Assembly (NCBI GenBank): GCA_963705635.1 | Contig: CAVPKH010000003.1 | Location: 725,451 to 789,450 of the forward strand | DNA: 64,000 nt | Source: VRUE01 sp963705635 | GTDB lineage: Bacteria > Actinomycetota > Thermoleophilia > Solirubrobacterales > 70-9 | Reading direction: 5' to 3' | In this document: positions 47,405-56,508 of the stretch, piece by piece | How the letters are laid out: every line of letters begins with the position of its first letter | Numbering within the stretch: the stretch's first letter is position 1 | Notes under the pieces: generated by a model | Seen by the model: the letters and a program-made list of their open reading frames with translations, nothing else | Database searches by the model: none | What the model was told of the DNA's origin: nothing | Position numbers and translations under genes: made by a program

Positions 47405-48915
47405 GTGGAAACCACGAGCTCGATCGCCAGCCGGCTGAGCACGCCCGCATCCTCCGCCGCGCCCTCGCGGTCCTGCTGCTCGGCGGCACCGCGGTCGTCG
47501 CGGTCCACGACTGGCTCGGCGTCGGCGGCCAGCTTCATTTCGCGATCGGCGGGGCGCTCTACGACGCGGTCGTGCTCGGGGCCGGCATCGCCTGCCTGAT
47601 CAGGGCCTCCGACTACCGGCGCGAGCGGGGCGCCTGGCTCCTGATCGGCCTGGCGATCCTCTCCTGGGGCGCCGCCGAGATCTACTGGACCGCCTTCATC
47701 GAAGGCAACCCGTCGGCTCCCTACCCCTCGCCGGCCGACGTCGGCTACCTCGTCTTCTACCCGCTCGCCTACGCCGGGCTGGCGATGCTGGTCCGGGCCC
47801 GGGCCCACGAGATCAACTGGCGTCTCTGGATGGACGGCGCGATCGCCGCCCTCGGCACCGCGGCCCTGGGCGCCGCCTTCGTCTTCGACTTCGTCGCCGA
47901 GAAGGCGACGCGGCACGACGCTGGAAGTGATGACCACGCTCGCCTACCCGCTCGGCGACATCGCGCATGGTCGCGATGGTGGTCGGGGTCGTCGCCCTGA
48001 CCGGCTGGCGCCCGGGCCGCACTTGGTCGTTGCTGCTGGCGGGGCTCTCGGCGCTGGTCATCGCCGACATCGCCTTCACCCTGCAGTCGACCGAAGGGAC
48101 CCTGCCCGGCGGCGAATGGATCAACCCGATCTACCTGATCGCCGCGGTCTGCCTCGGCGCCGCGGTCTGGCAGCCGGCCGAGGCGGCTGAGATCACCTCC
48201 CCGAGAAGGGGCGACCGCCGTCGCGAGATCGTCGTCCCGGCGGTCTTCGCCGGGGTGATGATCGGGCTCTTCGCGATGCAGTACTTCAGCGCCACCAGCG
48301 GGCCTCTCGACCGTCCTCTGGGCGGCGACGATGACCGCGGTGATCGTCCGCCTGGCGATGAGCGACAAAGAGAACAAGGACCTGCTCGAGCAGGTGCAGG
48401 ACCGACCCGCTGACCGGGCTCAGCAACCGCGGCCGCATGCAGGTGGACCTCGAGGACGAATGCGAGCGGGCGAGCGAGGAGCGGCCGGCGATGCTCTTCC
48501 TCTTCGACCTCAACGGCTTCAAGCGCTACAACGACACCTTCGGCCACCCGGCGGGAGACGAGCTGCTGACCCGGCTGGGGCACGCGCTGCGCGAGCGCGT
48601 CGGCGAGGACGGGACCGCCTACCGAATCGGCGGCGACGAGTTCTGCCTGCTGCTGACCTGCGAGCGAGGAGCGCTTCGACGCCGTCGCCCAAGCAGCGCC
48701 GCGAAGGCGCTGACCGCAAGCGACCGCGGCGTCGAGGTCGGCGCGTCCTGGGGCTCGGCGACGATTCCCGGCGAGGCAGCCGACCCCTCCTCGGCGCTGC
48801 AGCTCGCCGACGTGCGGATGTACGCGCAGAAGGAGTCGCGGCGGGTCGCCCAGGGCGGCCCGATCGACCTGCCGGCGGCCTCTACGCCCCGAGCCTTCGA
48901 GCGCCCCGGCGCTGA
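47405..48915 (+). pseudogene. Membrane-bound diguanylate cyclase (GGDEF), frameshifted
   Basis: Seven or more hydrophobic segments (VLLLGGTAVVAVHDWLGVGG, GAWLLIGLAILSWGAAEIYW, GYLVFYPLAYAGLAMLVRA, ALGTAALGAAFVFDFVAEKA and others) precede a GGDEF domain: DPLTGLSNRGRMQVDLEDE, FLFDLNGFKRYNDTFGHPAGDEL, YRIGGDEFCLL and a late LADVRMYAQKE. The signature GGDEF is intact, so c-di-GMP synthesis is expected. Indels lie near 47440, 47915, 47965, 48310, 48405 and 48665. The start at the GTG 47405 is a guess. Confidence 0.78.
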
Positions 48916-49505
48916 GCGCGGCGAGCAGGGAGTCGAGGGTCCGGCCCACTTCGGCCCGCGCATCGCCTCCGGGTCCTCGGCCCGGGCAACCAGCATCGCC
49001 GCCTCGTCGAGCGCGCCCATCAGCACGTGCGCGAGCGGGCGCACCGGCTGCGGCTCGATCGCGCCGGCGTCGACCGCCGCCTGCAGGGTGGCTTCGATCA
49101 GGCCCGAGGCCGTGCTCGGTGGCGATCTCGCGCCAGCGGTCCCAGCCCAGCACCGAGGGGCCGTCGAGCAGGACGATCCGCTGCGTCTCGGGCTCGGTGG
49201 AGGCGACGAGGAACATCTCGGCCCCGGCCCGCATCGCCTCCAGCGGCGAGGAGGCGTTGGCGGCGAGCGCGCCGGCGGCGATGCGCTCGGCCAGCTCGGC
49301 CTCGATCTGCTCGTAGACCGCCTCGAAGAGCTCGCGCTTGCCGTCGAAGTGGTGGTAGAGCGCGCCCCGCGTCACCCCCGCCGCCCGCACGATCTCCTCG
49401 GTGCCGACCCCGGCATAGCCGCGCTCGGCAAAGAGGCCGCGGGCGGCGGCGATCAGGCGCTCGCCGGGTCGCCTCCGAGCGCTCCGCCTGTGTTCTGTTT
49501 GACAT
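48900..49505 (-). pseudogene. TetR/AcrR-family regulator, frameshifted
   Basis: The start MSNRTQAERSEATR at 49505 shifts near 49465. The helix-turn-helix VRAAGVTRGALYHHFDGKRELFEAVYEQIEAEL is intact, followed by VLLDGPSVLGWDRWREIATEHGL. After a shift near 49110, IEPQPVRPLAHVLMGALDEAAMLVARAEDPE and RTLDSLLAALSAGAL follow. The exact end is not clear. It is divergent from the hydrolase gene, with its probable operator two bases upstream of its ATG. Confidence 0.78.
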
Positions 49506-49527
49506 TCATACTGTCTGTATGTATCTT
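49499..49527 (+). promoter_or_regulatory. Sigma-70-type promoter with TetR operator in the spacer
   Basis: TTGACA (49499-49504), a 17-base spacer and TATCTT (49522-49527) form a good vegetative promoter toward the hydrolase gene. The spacer contains the palindrome CATACTGTCTGTATG (49507-49521), the half-site type of AcrR/TetR regulators. Binding there would block both this promoter and the divergent tetR gene. Confidence 0.7.
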
Positions 49528-49608
49528 ACCGCACGCTGCAACCCGGGAACTGCATCAACCGGCAGATTGAAAGTCGATGCAGTTCGGAGCGACGACCAGG
49601 AGGATCGT

Positions 49609-50455
49609 ATGACCACGCCAGACGAGCGCCACGAGATCGAGCTACCCGCCGGCCGGATCCGCTACCGCGAAGCCGGCGAGGGCAAGCCCGTCGTCTTCGT
49701 CCACGGCTTCCTCGTCGACGGCCGCCTCTGGGACGGCGTCGTCGACCGGCTCTCCGATCGCTGCCGCTGCATCGCGCCCGACTGGCCGATCGGCGCCCAG
49801 CAGATCGCGATGAGCCCCGACGCCGACCTCTCCCCTCCCGGCATCGCGGCGACTGATCGACAGCTTCCTCGCAGCGCTCGACCTCGATGACGTGACGATC
49901 GTCGGCAACGACTCGGGCGGGGCGATGTCGCAGGTGCTCGTCACCCGCCACCCGCGAGCGAATCGGCCGCCTCGTGCTGACCAACTGCGACACCCACGAG
50001 AACTTCCCGCCGGGGATCTTCAAGGCGATGCCGCCGCTCGCCAAGCTGCCGGGCGGCATGACGGTGCTCTCGGCGCCCTTCCGCATCGGCGCCCTCGCCC
50101 GCGCCGCCTTCAAGCCCTTCGCCAAGACGCAGATCCCCGACGAGCTGGTCGCCTCCTGGATGGCGCCGGGCCTCAGCGATCCCGGCGTCAAGCGCGACAC
50201 CAAGAAGGTGACGGTCGGGATGAACAAGCGCTACACGCTGGAGGCGGCCGAGAAGCTGAGCGAGCTCCGAGCTGCCGGTCCTGCTCACCTGGGCGCCCGG
50301 CGACAAGCTCTTCCCGATCTCGTACGCCGAACGGCTGGCAAGGGAGACGCCGAACGCGCGCATCGTCCAGATCCCCGACGCGAGGACCTTCGTCGCGCTC
50401 GATCAGCCGCAGCGCCTCGCCGACGAGATCGCCGGCATTCGTCGCGCCGAATTGA
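49609..50455 (+). pseudogene. Alpha/beta hydrolase, frameshifted
   Basis: AGGAGG (49598-49603) precedes the ATG. Motifs: VVFVHGFLVDGRLWDGVVDRL, IVGNDSGGAMSQVLV (Asp nucleophile-type elbow), and near the end LLTWAPGDKLFPISYAERLA. Shifts lie near 49850, 49955, 50270 and 50440; the last frame ends FVAPN at 50455. GNDSGG instead of GxSxG resembles haloalkane dehalogenase relatives. It is probably controlled by the divergent TetR. Confidence 0.8.
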
Positions 50456-50460
50456 GGCAA

Positions 50461-50485
50461 AACGCGCAAGCTGCGCGTTCTTTTT
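50461..50485 (+). terminator. Rho-independent terminator after the hydrolase gene
   Basis: Stem AACGCGCA/TGCGCGTT (50461-50468, 50472-50479) with loop AGC, followed by CTTTTT. It starts six bases after the stop at 50455. This is the only classical U-tract terminator I found in the window. Confidence 0.85.
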
Positions 50486-50556
50486 CGCTACTTGCATGTT
50501 TTTCGTCTGACCGGAGGGGCCATGCTTCCACAACGCCCCCTACAGGACGGAGAGCC

Positions 50557-50661
50557 ATGGCCAAGGAGATCTTCGACCAGGACCGGCCCAGGAGCACGAT
50601 GGCGCAGACGCCTCGACGAGGCGTTCGCCGGCTGCGAGCATTGGACCCTCGCGCCGCCCTC
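50557..50661 (+). other. Unassigned stretch, possible short ORF (MAKEIFDQDRP)
   Basis: Downstream of the terminator, GGAGAGCC precedes an ATG at 50557 that opens MAKEIFDQDRPRSTMA. With one indel it continues LDEAFAGCEHWTLAPP. It then collides with the 3' end of the deacetylase gene on the other strand without a convincing stop. It may be a small gene or the remnant of one; I would not assign a function. Confidence 0.25.
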
Positions 50662-51365
50662 TCAGCGGCGCAGCGAGACCGTCTTCAGCCCGCGGCTCTC
50701 GAGCTCCGCGAGGATCAGCGGCAGCGCTGCCGCCGTGCGCACCCAGGAGCCGCGCGCGCTGTAGTAGTCGGCGTCGTGCAGGAGGACGATGTCGCCGGCC
50801 CGCGATGCCGGAGCTCGAGCGACGCGCGATCGACTCCGCGGTGGCGCGGCGAGCCAGTCCCTCCCCCAGCGCGACCAGAGCACCGGCCGCCAGCCGCGGC
50901 GGCGTACGGCGCGCAGCGTGGCGGCGCTGAAGATGCCGTAGGGGGGGCGGTAGTCGGCGATCGCCTGACCGCTCGCCTCCTCGATCGCGGCGCGGCGCCC
51001 GCTCGGCGTCATCGAGGAACTGGCGCGCGGGCCGAGGCGCAGCAGGTTGCGGTGGCGGTGGCAGTGCAGCTCGACCCGGTGGCCGGCGGCGACGATCTCG
51101 GCCGCCAGCGCCGGCCGCCTCACCACCTGCTCGCCGGCGAGGAAGAAGGTGGCGGTGGCACTGTGCTCGCGCAGGATCTCGAGCACGGCGGCGTGCCCTG
51201 CGGGTGCGGGCCGTCGTCGAAGGTGAGCGCGACGCCCTCGGCCCCCTCCTGGCGCAGCTCGATTCCGAGCGCCGGGCCGAGCCCCGGAACGACCGGCGCC
51301 AGGGCCGGGCCGGCGTGCAGGACCGCGGCGGCCGAGGCGCCGACGCCGAGCAGCGCTCCGATCAA
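50662..51365 (-). pseudogene. Polysaccharide deacetylase (NodB homology), frameshifted
   Basis: N-terminal hydrophobic anchor (GALLGVGASAAAVLHAGPALA), then the NodB motif 1 VALTFDDGPHPQGT with the catalytic Asp, HRVELHCHRHRN (metal His pair), DYRPPYGIFSA (motif 3) and IVLLHDADYYS (late motif). Breaks lie near 51200, 51005 and 50830. The start overlaps the upstream fused gene by ATGA. It would remove N-acetyl groups from an envelope glycan or glycolipid. Confidence 0.82.
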
Positions 51366-53695
51366 TGGCCGCGGCTTGCGGCCGGCCTGGTGAGGCGCCG
51401 GCGCCGGCTGCCGCGAGGTGCGTTGGACGGCTGCGGCGTGGGCGTGTCGTTGTCCTTGCCGAAGTGGATGCGTCCCTCCAGCGGCTTGGCGATCACCTTG
51501 TAGGGCGCTTCGCGGTCGATCACGGTGAACAGCATCACGATCGCGATCAGAGCGAGGCTGACCGCCGTCGCGACCCGCTCCATGCGCAGGCGCCAGACCG
51601 GCTGCGGGCGCACCCGCGGGCGCACGGTGAGCACGCGCGAGGCGATCGAGGGCAGCGAGGCAAAGGAGGAATCCGGCGAGCGCCGCTCGCGGGTGACGTG
51701 CCGCAGGACCGACTCGAGCTCGTGCTCGGAGCGGGCCACCTCGGCCAGGCCAAAGCGCTCGAAGGCGGCGTTGTTGGCGCGCAGGTGCCCGGCTGAGAAG
51801 CCGAAGGAGACCACCGGGCAGCCGCGGATATGGGCCTCGAGCACGGTCAGGCCGGCGGTGGAGTGAACCATCGCGTCGGCGGCCGCCATCCAGTCGCTCA
51901 TCTGCTCGGTGAAGCCGAGGATGCGGACCCGCTCGTTGCCGGCGAAGCGCTGCTCCAGCTTCTCGCGGGCGATCTCGTTGCGCCCGGTGATGCAGACGAC
52001 CGTCGTGTCGTCGCCGGCGAGCCCGATCTCGATCGCCCCCTCGAGGTCGCCGATGCCCCAGCCGCCGCCGGAGACGAGCACGAGCCGATCGTGAACGGGG
52101 ACGTCAAGCGCCTTGCGAGCGTCGATGCGAGTGCGCGGCATCAGGAATTCCCGCGATATCGGCGGCCGCGTCCACTCGACGCTGCCGGGCCCGGCCAGCC
52201 GCTCGACTTCCTCGATCGACTCGGGATGGGTGACGAAATGCATGTCGACACCGGGGTGCGCCCAGTAGCGCAGGCCGGCCAGGTCGGTGATCGCCGATTG
52301 CACCGGCACCAGCAGGCGCCGGTTCTCGCGCAGCATGCCGAGCACGGCCGTCACGCCCGGATAGGTCGAGATCACCGCGTCGGGATTGTGCTTCTCGATC
52401 AGCTTCAACAGCCCGTGCGCCCCGAGCGCGTAGCCGAGGTGATGGGCGAGCCAACGGGTCGGCGCGAACTTGCTGATCATCCAGTACTGGATGTCGAACA
52501 GCCATGGCATCCAGCGGAAGGTCACCCGCGAGCCGCCGCGCACGACCGATGAGACCAGGCGACCCATTGCCTCCAGGCCGTTGGCGATCTCGACCTCGGC
52601 GGCGGGGACCTCGGCTTCCAGGTCGGCCTTGATGATCCGGGCCGGCAGGTCGTGGCCCTCGCCGATGTCGGCGGTGAGGACGAGGACGCGAGGATCGCGC
52701 TCCTGAAAGCGCGAAGCGCCTGCCAGCAGGGCGCCCGCGGCGTGTTCGTTGCCGTTCATCGAGGGCTGCTTGCCGGGGACGGGGTCGGGGGGACGGATGC
52801 TGCCGCGCACCCATTCGACGTACTTGCGGACCCCTTCCTTGAAGCTGGTCTCGGCTTTCCAGCCAAGCTCCTCGAGCGCCCGCTCGTTGGATATCGCCTT
52901 GCCGGGAAAGTCGCCGGGGCGGGGCGGGGTGTGGACGATCTCGCAGTTGTCGGTGTTTTCCTGCACCCGCTCGGCGATTTCGAGGATCGTCACGACCTCG
53001 TCGCCGGAGAGGTTGTAGGTGCGGCCGGCCGCCTCGGGCGCCAGGGCCGCGACGATCCCGTCGGCGAGGTCCTCGACGTAGATGAAGCTGCGCGTCGTGC
53101 TGCCGTCGCCGGCGATCGTCAGCGACTTTCCTTCGAAGGCGAGGTCGGTGAACTTGGCGACGACGCCGGCGGCGCGGGCGCGTGGGCCGTAGGGGATGCC
53201 GAAGCGCAGGATGGTGCTCTCGAGGTCGTAGAGCTCGGCGTAGCCGGCGCAGTAGGTCTCGCCGGCGAGCTTGGTCGCCGTGTAGAGGTGGCGCGGGGCC
53301 GGGATCGGCGTCTCCTCGCTGACGTCCTGCTCGACGCAGTCGCTGTAGACCCAGGTGGTCGAGCCGTAGACGACGCGGCCGACCTTTGCCCGGCAGGCGG
53401 CCTCGAGCACGTTGAGGGTGCCGCGGGTGTTGACCTCCTCGGCGAGGACCGGATCGGCGAGGACGTGGCCGACGTCGGCCACCGCGGCGAGGTGGATGAC
53501 GGCGTCGCAGTCGCGCATCGCCAGGTCGAGGTTGGCCGGGTCGGTGATGCTGCCGGTGAAGGTCTCGACCTCCAGCGGCGAGTGGTACGGCGAGGCGCTG
53601 AGATCGAAGATGCGCGGCGTCACGCCACGGTTGAGCAGGCGATCGACCACGTGGGAGCCGATGAAGCCGCCGCCGCCAGTTACCAGGACCCTCAT
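51362..53695 (-). CDS. NAD-dependent epimerase fused to MGDG-synthase-like glycosyltransferase
   Basis: One 777-codon frame. Residues 1-300 are an extended SDR: TGGGGFIGSH (6-15), HLAAVADVGH, YTATK (138-142, catalytic Tyr and Lys) and GDGSTTRSFIYVEDLADGI. After a Pro-rich linker (about 300-330) comes a GT-B enzyme of the GT28/MGDG-synthase type: LTADIGEGHDLPARII, IGDLEGAIEIG and HSTAGLTVLEAHIRGCPVVSFG. A single membrane helix (about 705-722, VATAVSLALIAIVMLFTVI) and a Pro/Arg-rich tail end the protein. AAAGGGG lies five bases before the ATG. An internal ATG at 52759 could also start the transferase alone. Confidence 0.85.
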   Translation of the reverse strand: MRVLVTGGGGFIGSHVVDRLLNRGVTPRIFDLSASPYHSPLEVETFTGSITDPANLDLAMRDCDAVIHLAAVADVGHVLADPVLAEEVNTRGTLNVLEAACRAKVGRVVYGSTTWVYSDCVEQDVSEETPIPAPRHLYTATKLAGETYCAGYAELYDLESTILRFGIPYGPRARAAGVVAKFTDLAFEGKSLTIAGDGSTTRSFIYVEDLADGIVAALAPEAAGRTYNLSGDEVVTILEIAERVQENTDNCEIVHTPPRPGDFPGKAISNERALEELGWKAETSFKEGVRKYVEWVRGSIRPPDPVPGKQPSMNGNEHAAGALLAGASRFQERDPRVLVLTADIGEGHDLPARIIKADLEAEVPAAEVEIANGLEAMGRLVSSVVRGGSRVTFRWMPWLFDIQYWMISKFAPTRWLAHHLGYALGAHGLLKLIEKHNPDAVISTYPGVTAVLGMLRENRRLLVPVQSAITDLAGLRYWAHPGVDMHFVTHPESIEEVERLAGPGSVEWTRPPISREFLMPRTRIDARKALDVPVHDRLVLVSGGGWGIGDLEGAIEIGLAGDDTTVVCITGRNEIAREKLEQRFAGNERVRILGFTEQMSDWMAAADAMVHSTAGLTVLEAHIRGCPVVSFGFSAGHLRANNAAFERFGLAEVARSEHELESVLRHVTRERRSPDSSFASLPSIASRVLTVRPRVRPQPVWRLRMERVATAVSLALIAIVMLFTVIDREAPYKVIAKPLEGRIHFGKDNDTPTPQPSNAPRGSRRRRLTRPAASRGH

Positions 53696-53763
53696 AGAAC
53701 CCCTTTCGCGCTTCGCTCGCTCACGCCAATCATCACCGGAGATCTCGTTCGCTCGCTCCGCAC

Positions 53764-54873
53764 TCAGGCCTCCTCGCCGAGAGCGGCCTCGCGGCTCTCC
53801 GGTCGGTAGTAGAGCGGCACGCACCAATGGTTCTCGGCCACCCAGTCGGTGTTCGGCAGGTCGTCGGAGCGCCCCATGATGCGATGGCAAGGCTCTTCGT
53901 AGACGCGGCCGGTGGACTTCTCGATCGGATCGAAGACGATGTACTTGTAGAAGCCCGAGGTCATTCCCCGCGGCAGCTCGAGCCGGGCCTGGTGCTGGGG
54001 GTCGAGGTGCCGGCGGGCGTAGTCGTTCTTCCAGGCGACGATCTCCTCCATGCGATCGGCCTGGACGAGGCCAAGCGCGGCGGTGAACTCGCTCATGCGG
54101 AAGTTGAGCCCATCGACCTCGTGCTCGAACTTGCCGTAGTTGCGGAACTTGCGCGCGAACTCGATCAGCTCCTCGTTCGAGGAGACGAGCACGCCGCCCT
54201 CGCCGGTGGAGACCGTCTTGGTCGCGTAGAGGGAGTAGACGCCGGCGTCGCCGAAGCCGCCGGGCTTGCTCCCGTTCCACTCGGCGCCGTGGGCGTGGGC
54301 ACAGTCCTCGAGCAGGAAGATCCCCTTCTCGCGGCAGTAGGCAGCGATGCGCTCGGCATCGAAAGCGAGGTGACCGCCGATGTGGACGAGGATCGCCGCC
54401 TTCGGCTGGTGCCGCTCTGCCTTCGCCTCGAAATCGTCGAAGGACATGCAGAGGTCGCTGCGGTTGCAGTCGACGAACTCGACCTCGGCGCCGGCGTTGA
54501 TCGCTGCCAGCGGGCTCGCCATGAAGGTATTGGAGGGACAGAGCACCGTCTCGCCGCGCACCCCGGCGAACTCGAGCGCCGCCAGCGCGCCGCCGGCCCA
54601 GCTCGAGAGCCCGACGCTGGGCAGCCCGTTCCAAACCCCCCAGCGCTGCTCGAAGGCGTCCAGCATCCGCCCCTCCGACCACTGCTCGGAATCGAGGACT
54701 TCGCTCCACAGCTCGAACAGTCGGGCGCGGTCACGATGGTCGAACCCGATTGCGAACTTCGTCGCATCGGGCCGGATTGTCTCTGCGGACCCTACGGTGG
54801 CTCCTTGAAGGTGGTGTGGCTGGGGATCCCTTCCGCAGGACGAATTGACGACATAGTGCGGAAGGCGCCGCAA
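53764..54873 (-). CDS. DegT/DnrJ/EryC1-family aminotransferase
   Basis: PLP-dependent sugar aminotransferase family (about 330-369 aa). Motifs: LSSWAGGALAALEFAGV, PSNTFMASPLAAINAGAEVEFVD, LVHIGGHLAFD, LEDCAHAHGAEW and the PLP lysine in YSLYATKTVSTGEGG, then NFRMSEFTAALGLVQ. It would aminate a keto-sugar nucleotide; the epimerase fusion follows 68 bp downstream. The start is uncertain: TTG at 54873 is upstream of a good AAGGAG that has no start codon in this frame just after it. Confidence 0.87.
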   Translation of the reverse strand: MRRLPHYVVNSSCGRDPQPHHLQGATVGSAETIRPDATKFAIGFDHRDRARLFELWSEVLDSEQWSEGRMLDAFEQRWGVWNGLPSVGLSSWAGGALAALEFAGVRGETVLCPSNTFMASPLAAINAGAEVEFVDCNRSDLCMSFDDFEAKAERHQPKAAILVHIGGHLAFDAERIAAYCREKGIFLLEDCAHAHGAEWNGSKPGGFGDAGVYSLYATKTVSTGEGGVLVSSNEELIEFARKFRNYGKFEHEVDGLNFRMSEFTAALGLVQADRMEEIVAWKNDYARRHLDPQHQARLELPRGMTSGFYKYIVFDPIEKSTGRVYEEPCHRIMGRSDDLPNTDWVAENHWCVPLYYRPESREAALGEEA

Positions 54874-54909
54874 GGCTAGCAGCGAACGCGGACCCGAATT
54901 GGTTGGAAT

Positions 54910-55818
54910 TCAGCTGGGGTCGCCGGAATGAGCGCTTTCGATCACAGCGCCAACGGCGCGCGAGCCGGCCAGCAGCGTCGTGCCGGCGACCGCCACCGCC
55001 ATCGAGGCGACGAGCACCGCGCCGCCCAGCGGCGTCGAGCCCCAGGACTCGCCGAAGATCAACGGCGCGAGCAGGACCGGAATCAGGACTTGGACGGCGA
55101 ACATCGTCGGCGCCACATGGGTCGCGGGCCGTTGCTGCAGAGCGCTCATCTCACTGAGCAGAGCCAGCCCCTCCGAGGCCGCTGCCGTGGCGAGCCAGGC
55201 AACGGCCACGATCACCGCCCCGGCCGCCAGCTCGTCGGTGAGCAACTTGCTGGCGATCGCCGTCCAGGCGTAGCCGCAGCCGGCGCTCATCACAGCCAGC
55301 GTGCCGAGGCCGGCAACGCTGCCGACTTTGACCGCGCTCCGTTTGGGTGAACGGATGCGCACCCGCAGGGCGTAGGGAGCGGCGATCGGGATCGCGACGA
55401 GGCACAGGGCGAGGGCTATCGCTCCCGCGCCGGCATGATTCGTCGTTCGCTCCGGCGCCGCCAGCGCCACCCCGGCGACCCCGGCGATGATCGCCCCCAC
55501 GGCCAAGAGCTCCCTCCGCCCAGGCCTCTCCCCCAACCGCTTCACCCCAAGCCAAAGCAGCAGAATCAGCCCACTGGCCAAACAGGGCTGCACGACCGTA
55601 AGCGGCGCCAGCAGCAGCGCCCCGATCTCCAGCGGCCAGCCGATCAGCCCCAGCGCCGTTGCCCCCAGCCATTTTCGGTTCCGCACCAACCGCCCGATCA
55701 GCGAGGGCCGCAGCGAATACTCCCCAGGCACCTCCCGCGCCTCCAGCGCCTGAAAAGCAATCGACGCGTTGTAGAGCAGGGAAGCTCCAACCGCCGCGAC
55801 TATGCCGAGAGCCACCAC
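54910..55818 (-). CDS. DMT/EamA-like membrane transporter
   Basis: The 302-aa protein has nine to ten membrane helices in two similar halves (VALGIVAAVGASLLYNASIAF at the start, ALIFGESWGS-type loop near the end: LAPLIFGESWGSTPLGGAVLV). That is the drug/metabolite transporter pattern. A basic cytosolic loop RNRKWLGATALGLIGWPLE is also seen in NIPA/EamA relatives. Substrate unknown. It has its own promoter region shared with the divergent gene at 55897. Confidence 0.8.
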   Translation of the reverse strand: MVALGIVAAVGASLLYNASIAFQALEAREVPGEYSLRPSLIGRLVRNRKWLGATALGLIGWPLEIGALLLAPLTVVQPCLASGLILLLWLGVKRLGERPGRRELLAVGAIIAGVAGVALAAPERTTNHAGAGAIALALCLVAIPIAAPYALRVRIRSPKRSAVKVGSVAGLGTLAVMSAGCGYAWTAIASKLLTDELAAGAVIVAVAWLATAAASEGLALLSEMSALQQRPATHVAPTMFAVQVLIPVLLAPLIFGESWGSTPLGGAVLVASMAVAVAGTTLLAGSRAVGAVIESAHSGDPS

Positions 55819-55896
55819 AGCCAGGAAGCTACTGCGACCCTGGCCGGCGCCCCGGTCTCCTGCTGACTATGGATTGATGTCACTATTTGAAAATCT

Positions 55897-56472
55897 ATGA
55901 CTAATACAGAAGATGTCGTGCTAAAGGCCGCTCCCACCGAGCGCAAGGGGCGACGGCGGATGGGAATCGCCACCGGAGGCGTGCTGGCCCTGATCGCCAT
56001 CGGGGTAGCCGCAGCGCTGGGTTTCTCCTCTGGCGACAGCAGAGAGACTTCTCGGCCGGCACGCTACGACATCGAAATCCACAACGGCTGGCCACAGACA
56101 GAGGACGAAAAGCATGTCGGAAACTACCTCGAGAGCGAGTGGCGCAACCCGCTGGGACCAGTCATCGCGATCGATTCGCAGTTGTCGGACGAAGCAGGGC
56201 CGCCAATTGCCAACGCGGAACTGGCGCAAATACAGACCTATCAGCTGCCCGGCTACCGGGAACGGGGCCTCAAGAGGATCAGGCTTGGCGGCCGACCAGT
56301 TGTGCAGTGGGCCTTTGATATCCCCAAGGACGAGTCAACCATCGAGTTCTTCTTCGAAGAATGCGGCACCAGCTTCATCGTGCGCGCGTCAACGACCGTG
56401 AGCAGTTTTGAAACGTACGCCGACGCCTTCCGCGAAATGGCCTCAACGATCAAAATCGACTGCGACGAATAG
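55897..56472 (+). CDS. Membrane-anchored protein of unknown function (191 aa)
   Basis: Short basic cytosolic start (TERKGRRRMG), one membrane helix (IATGGVLALIAIGVAAALGF) and an extracellular domain of about 140 residues. That domain contains WPQTEDEKHVGNYLESEW, FFFEECGTSFIVRASTTVSSFETYADAF and a terminal cysteine. No named domain is recognised. GC content is lower than in the neighbouring genes. Confidence 0.75.
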   Translation: MTNTEDVVLKAAPTERKGRRRMGIATGGVLALIAIGVAAALGFSSGDSRETSRPARYDIEIHNGWPQTEDEKHVGNYLESEWRNPLGPVIAIDSQLSDEAGPPIANAELAQIQTYQLPGYRERGLKRIRLGGRPVVQWAFDIPKDESTIEFFFEECGTSFIVRASTTVSSFETYADAFREMASTIKIDCDE

Positions 56473-56508
56473 CTCCCGCCCGAACCTCACGCCGCCGATC
56501 TCTGTGGA

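Noticed and set aside
51362..54709. An 1115-aa protein starting inside the aminotransferase gene
   Set aside because: Residues before MRVLVTGG are an antisense-frame shadow of the DegT gene; a good RBS marks the true start at 53695.
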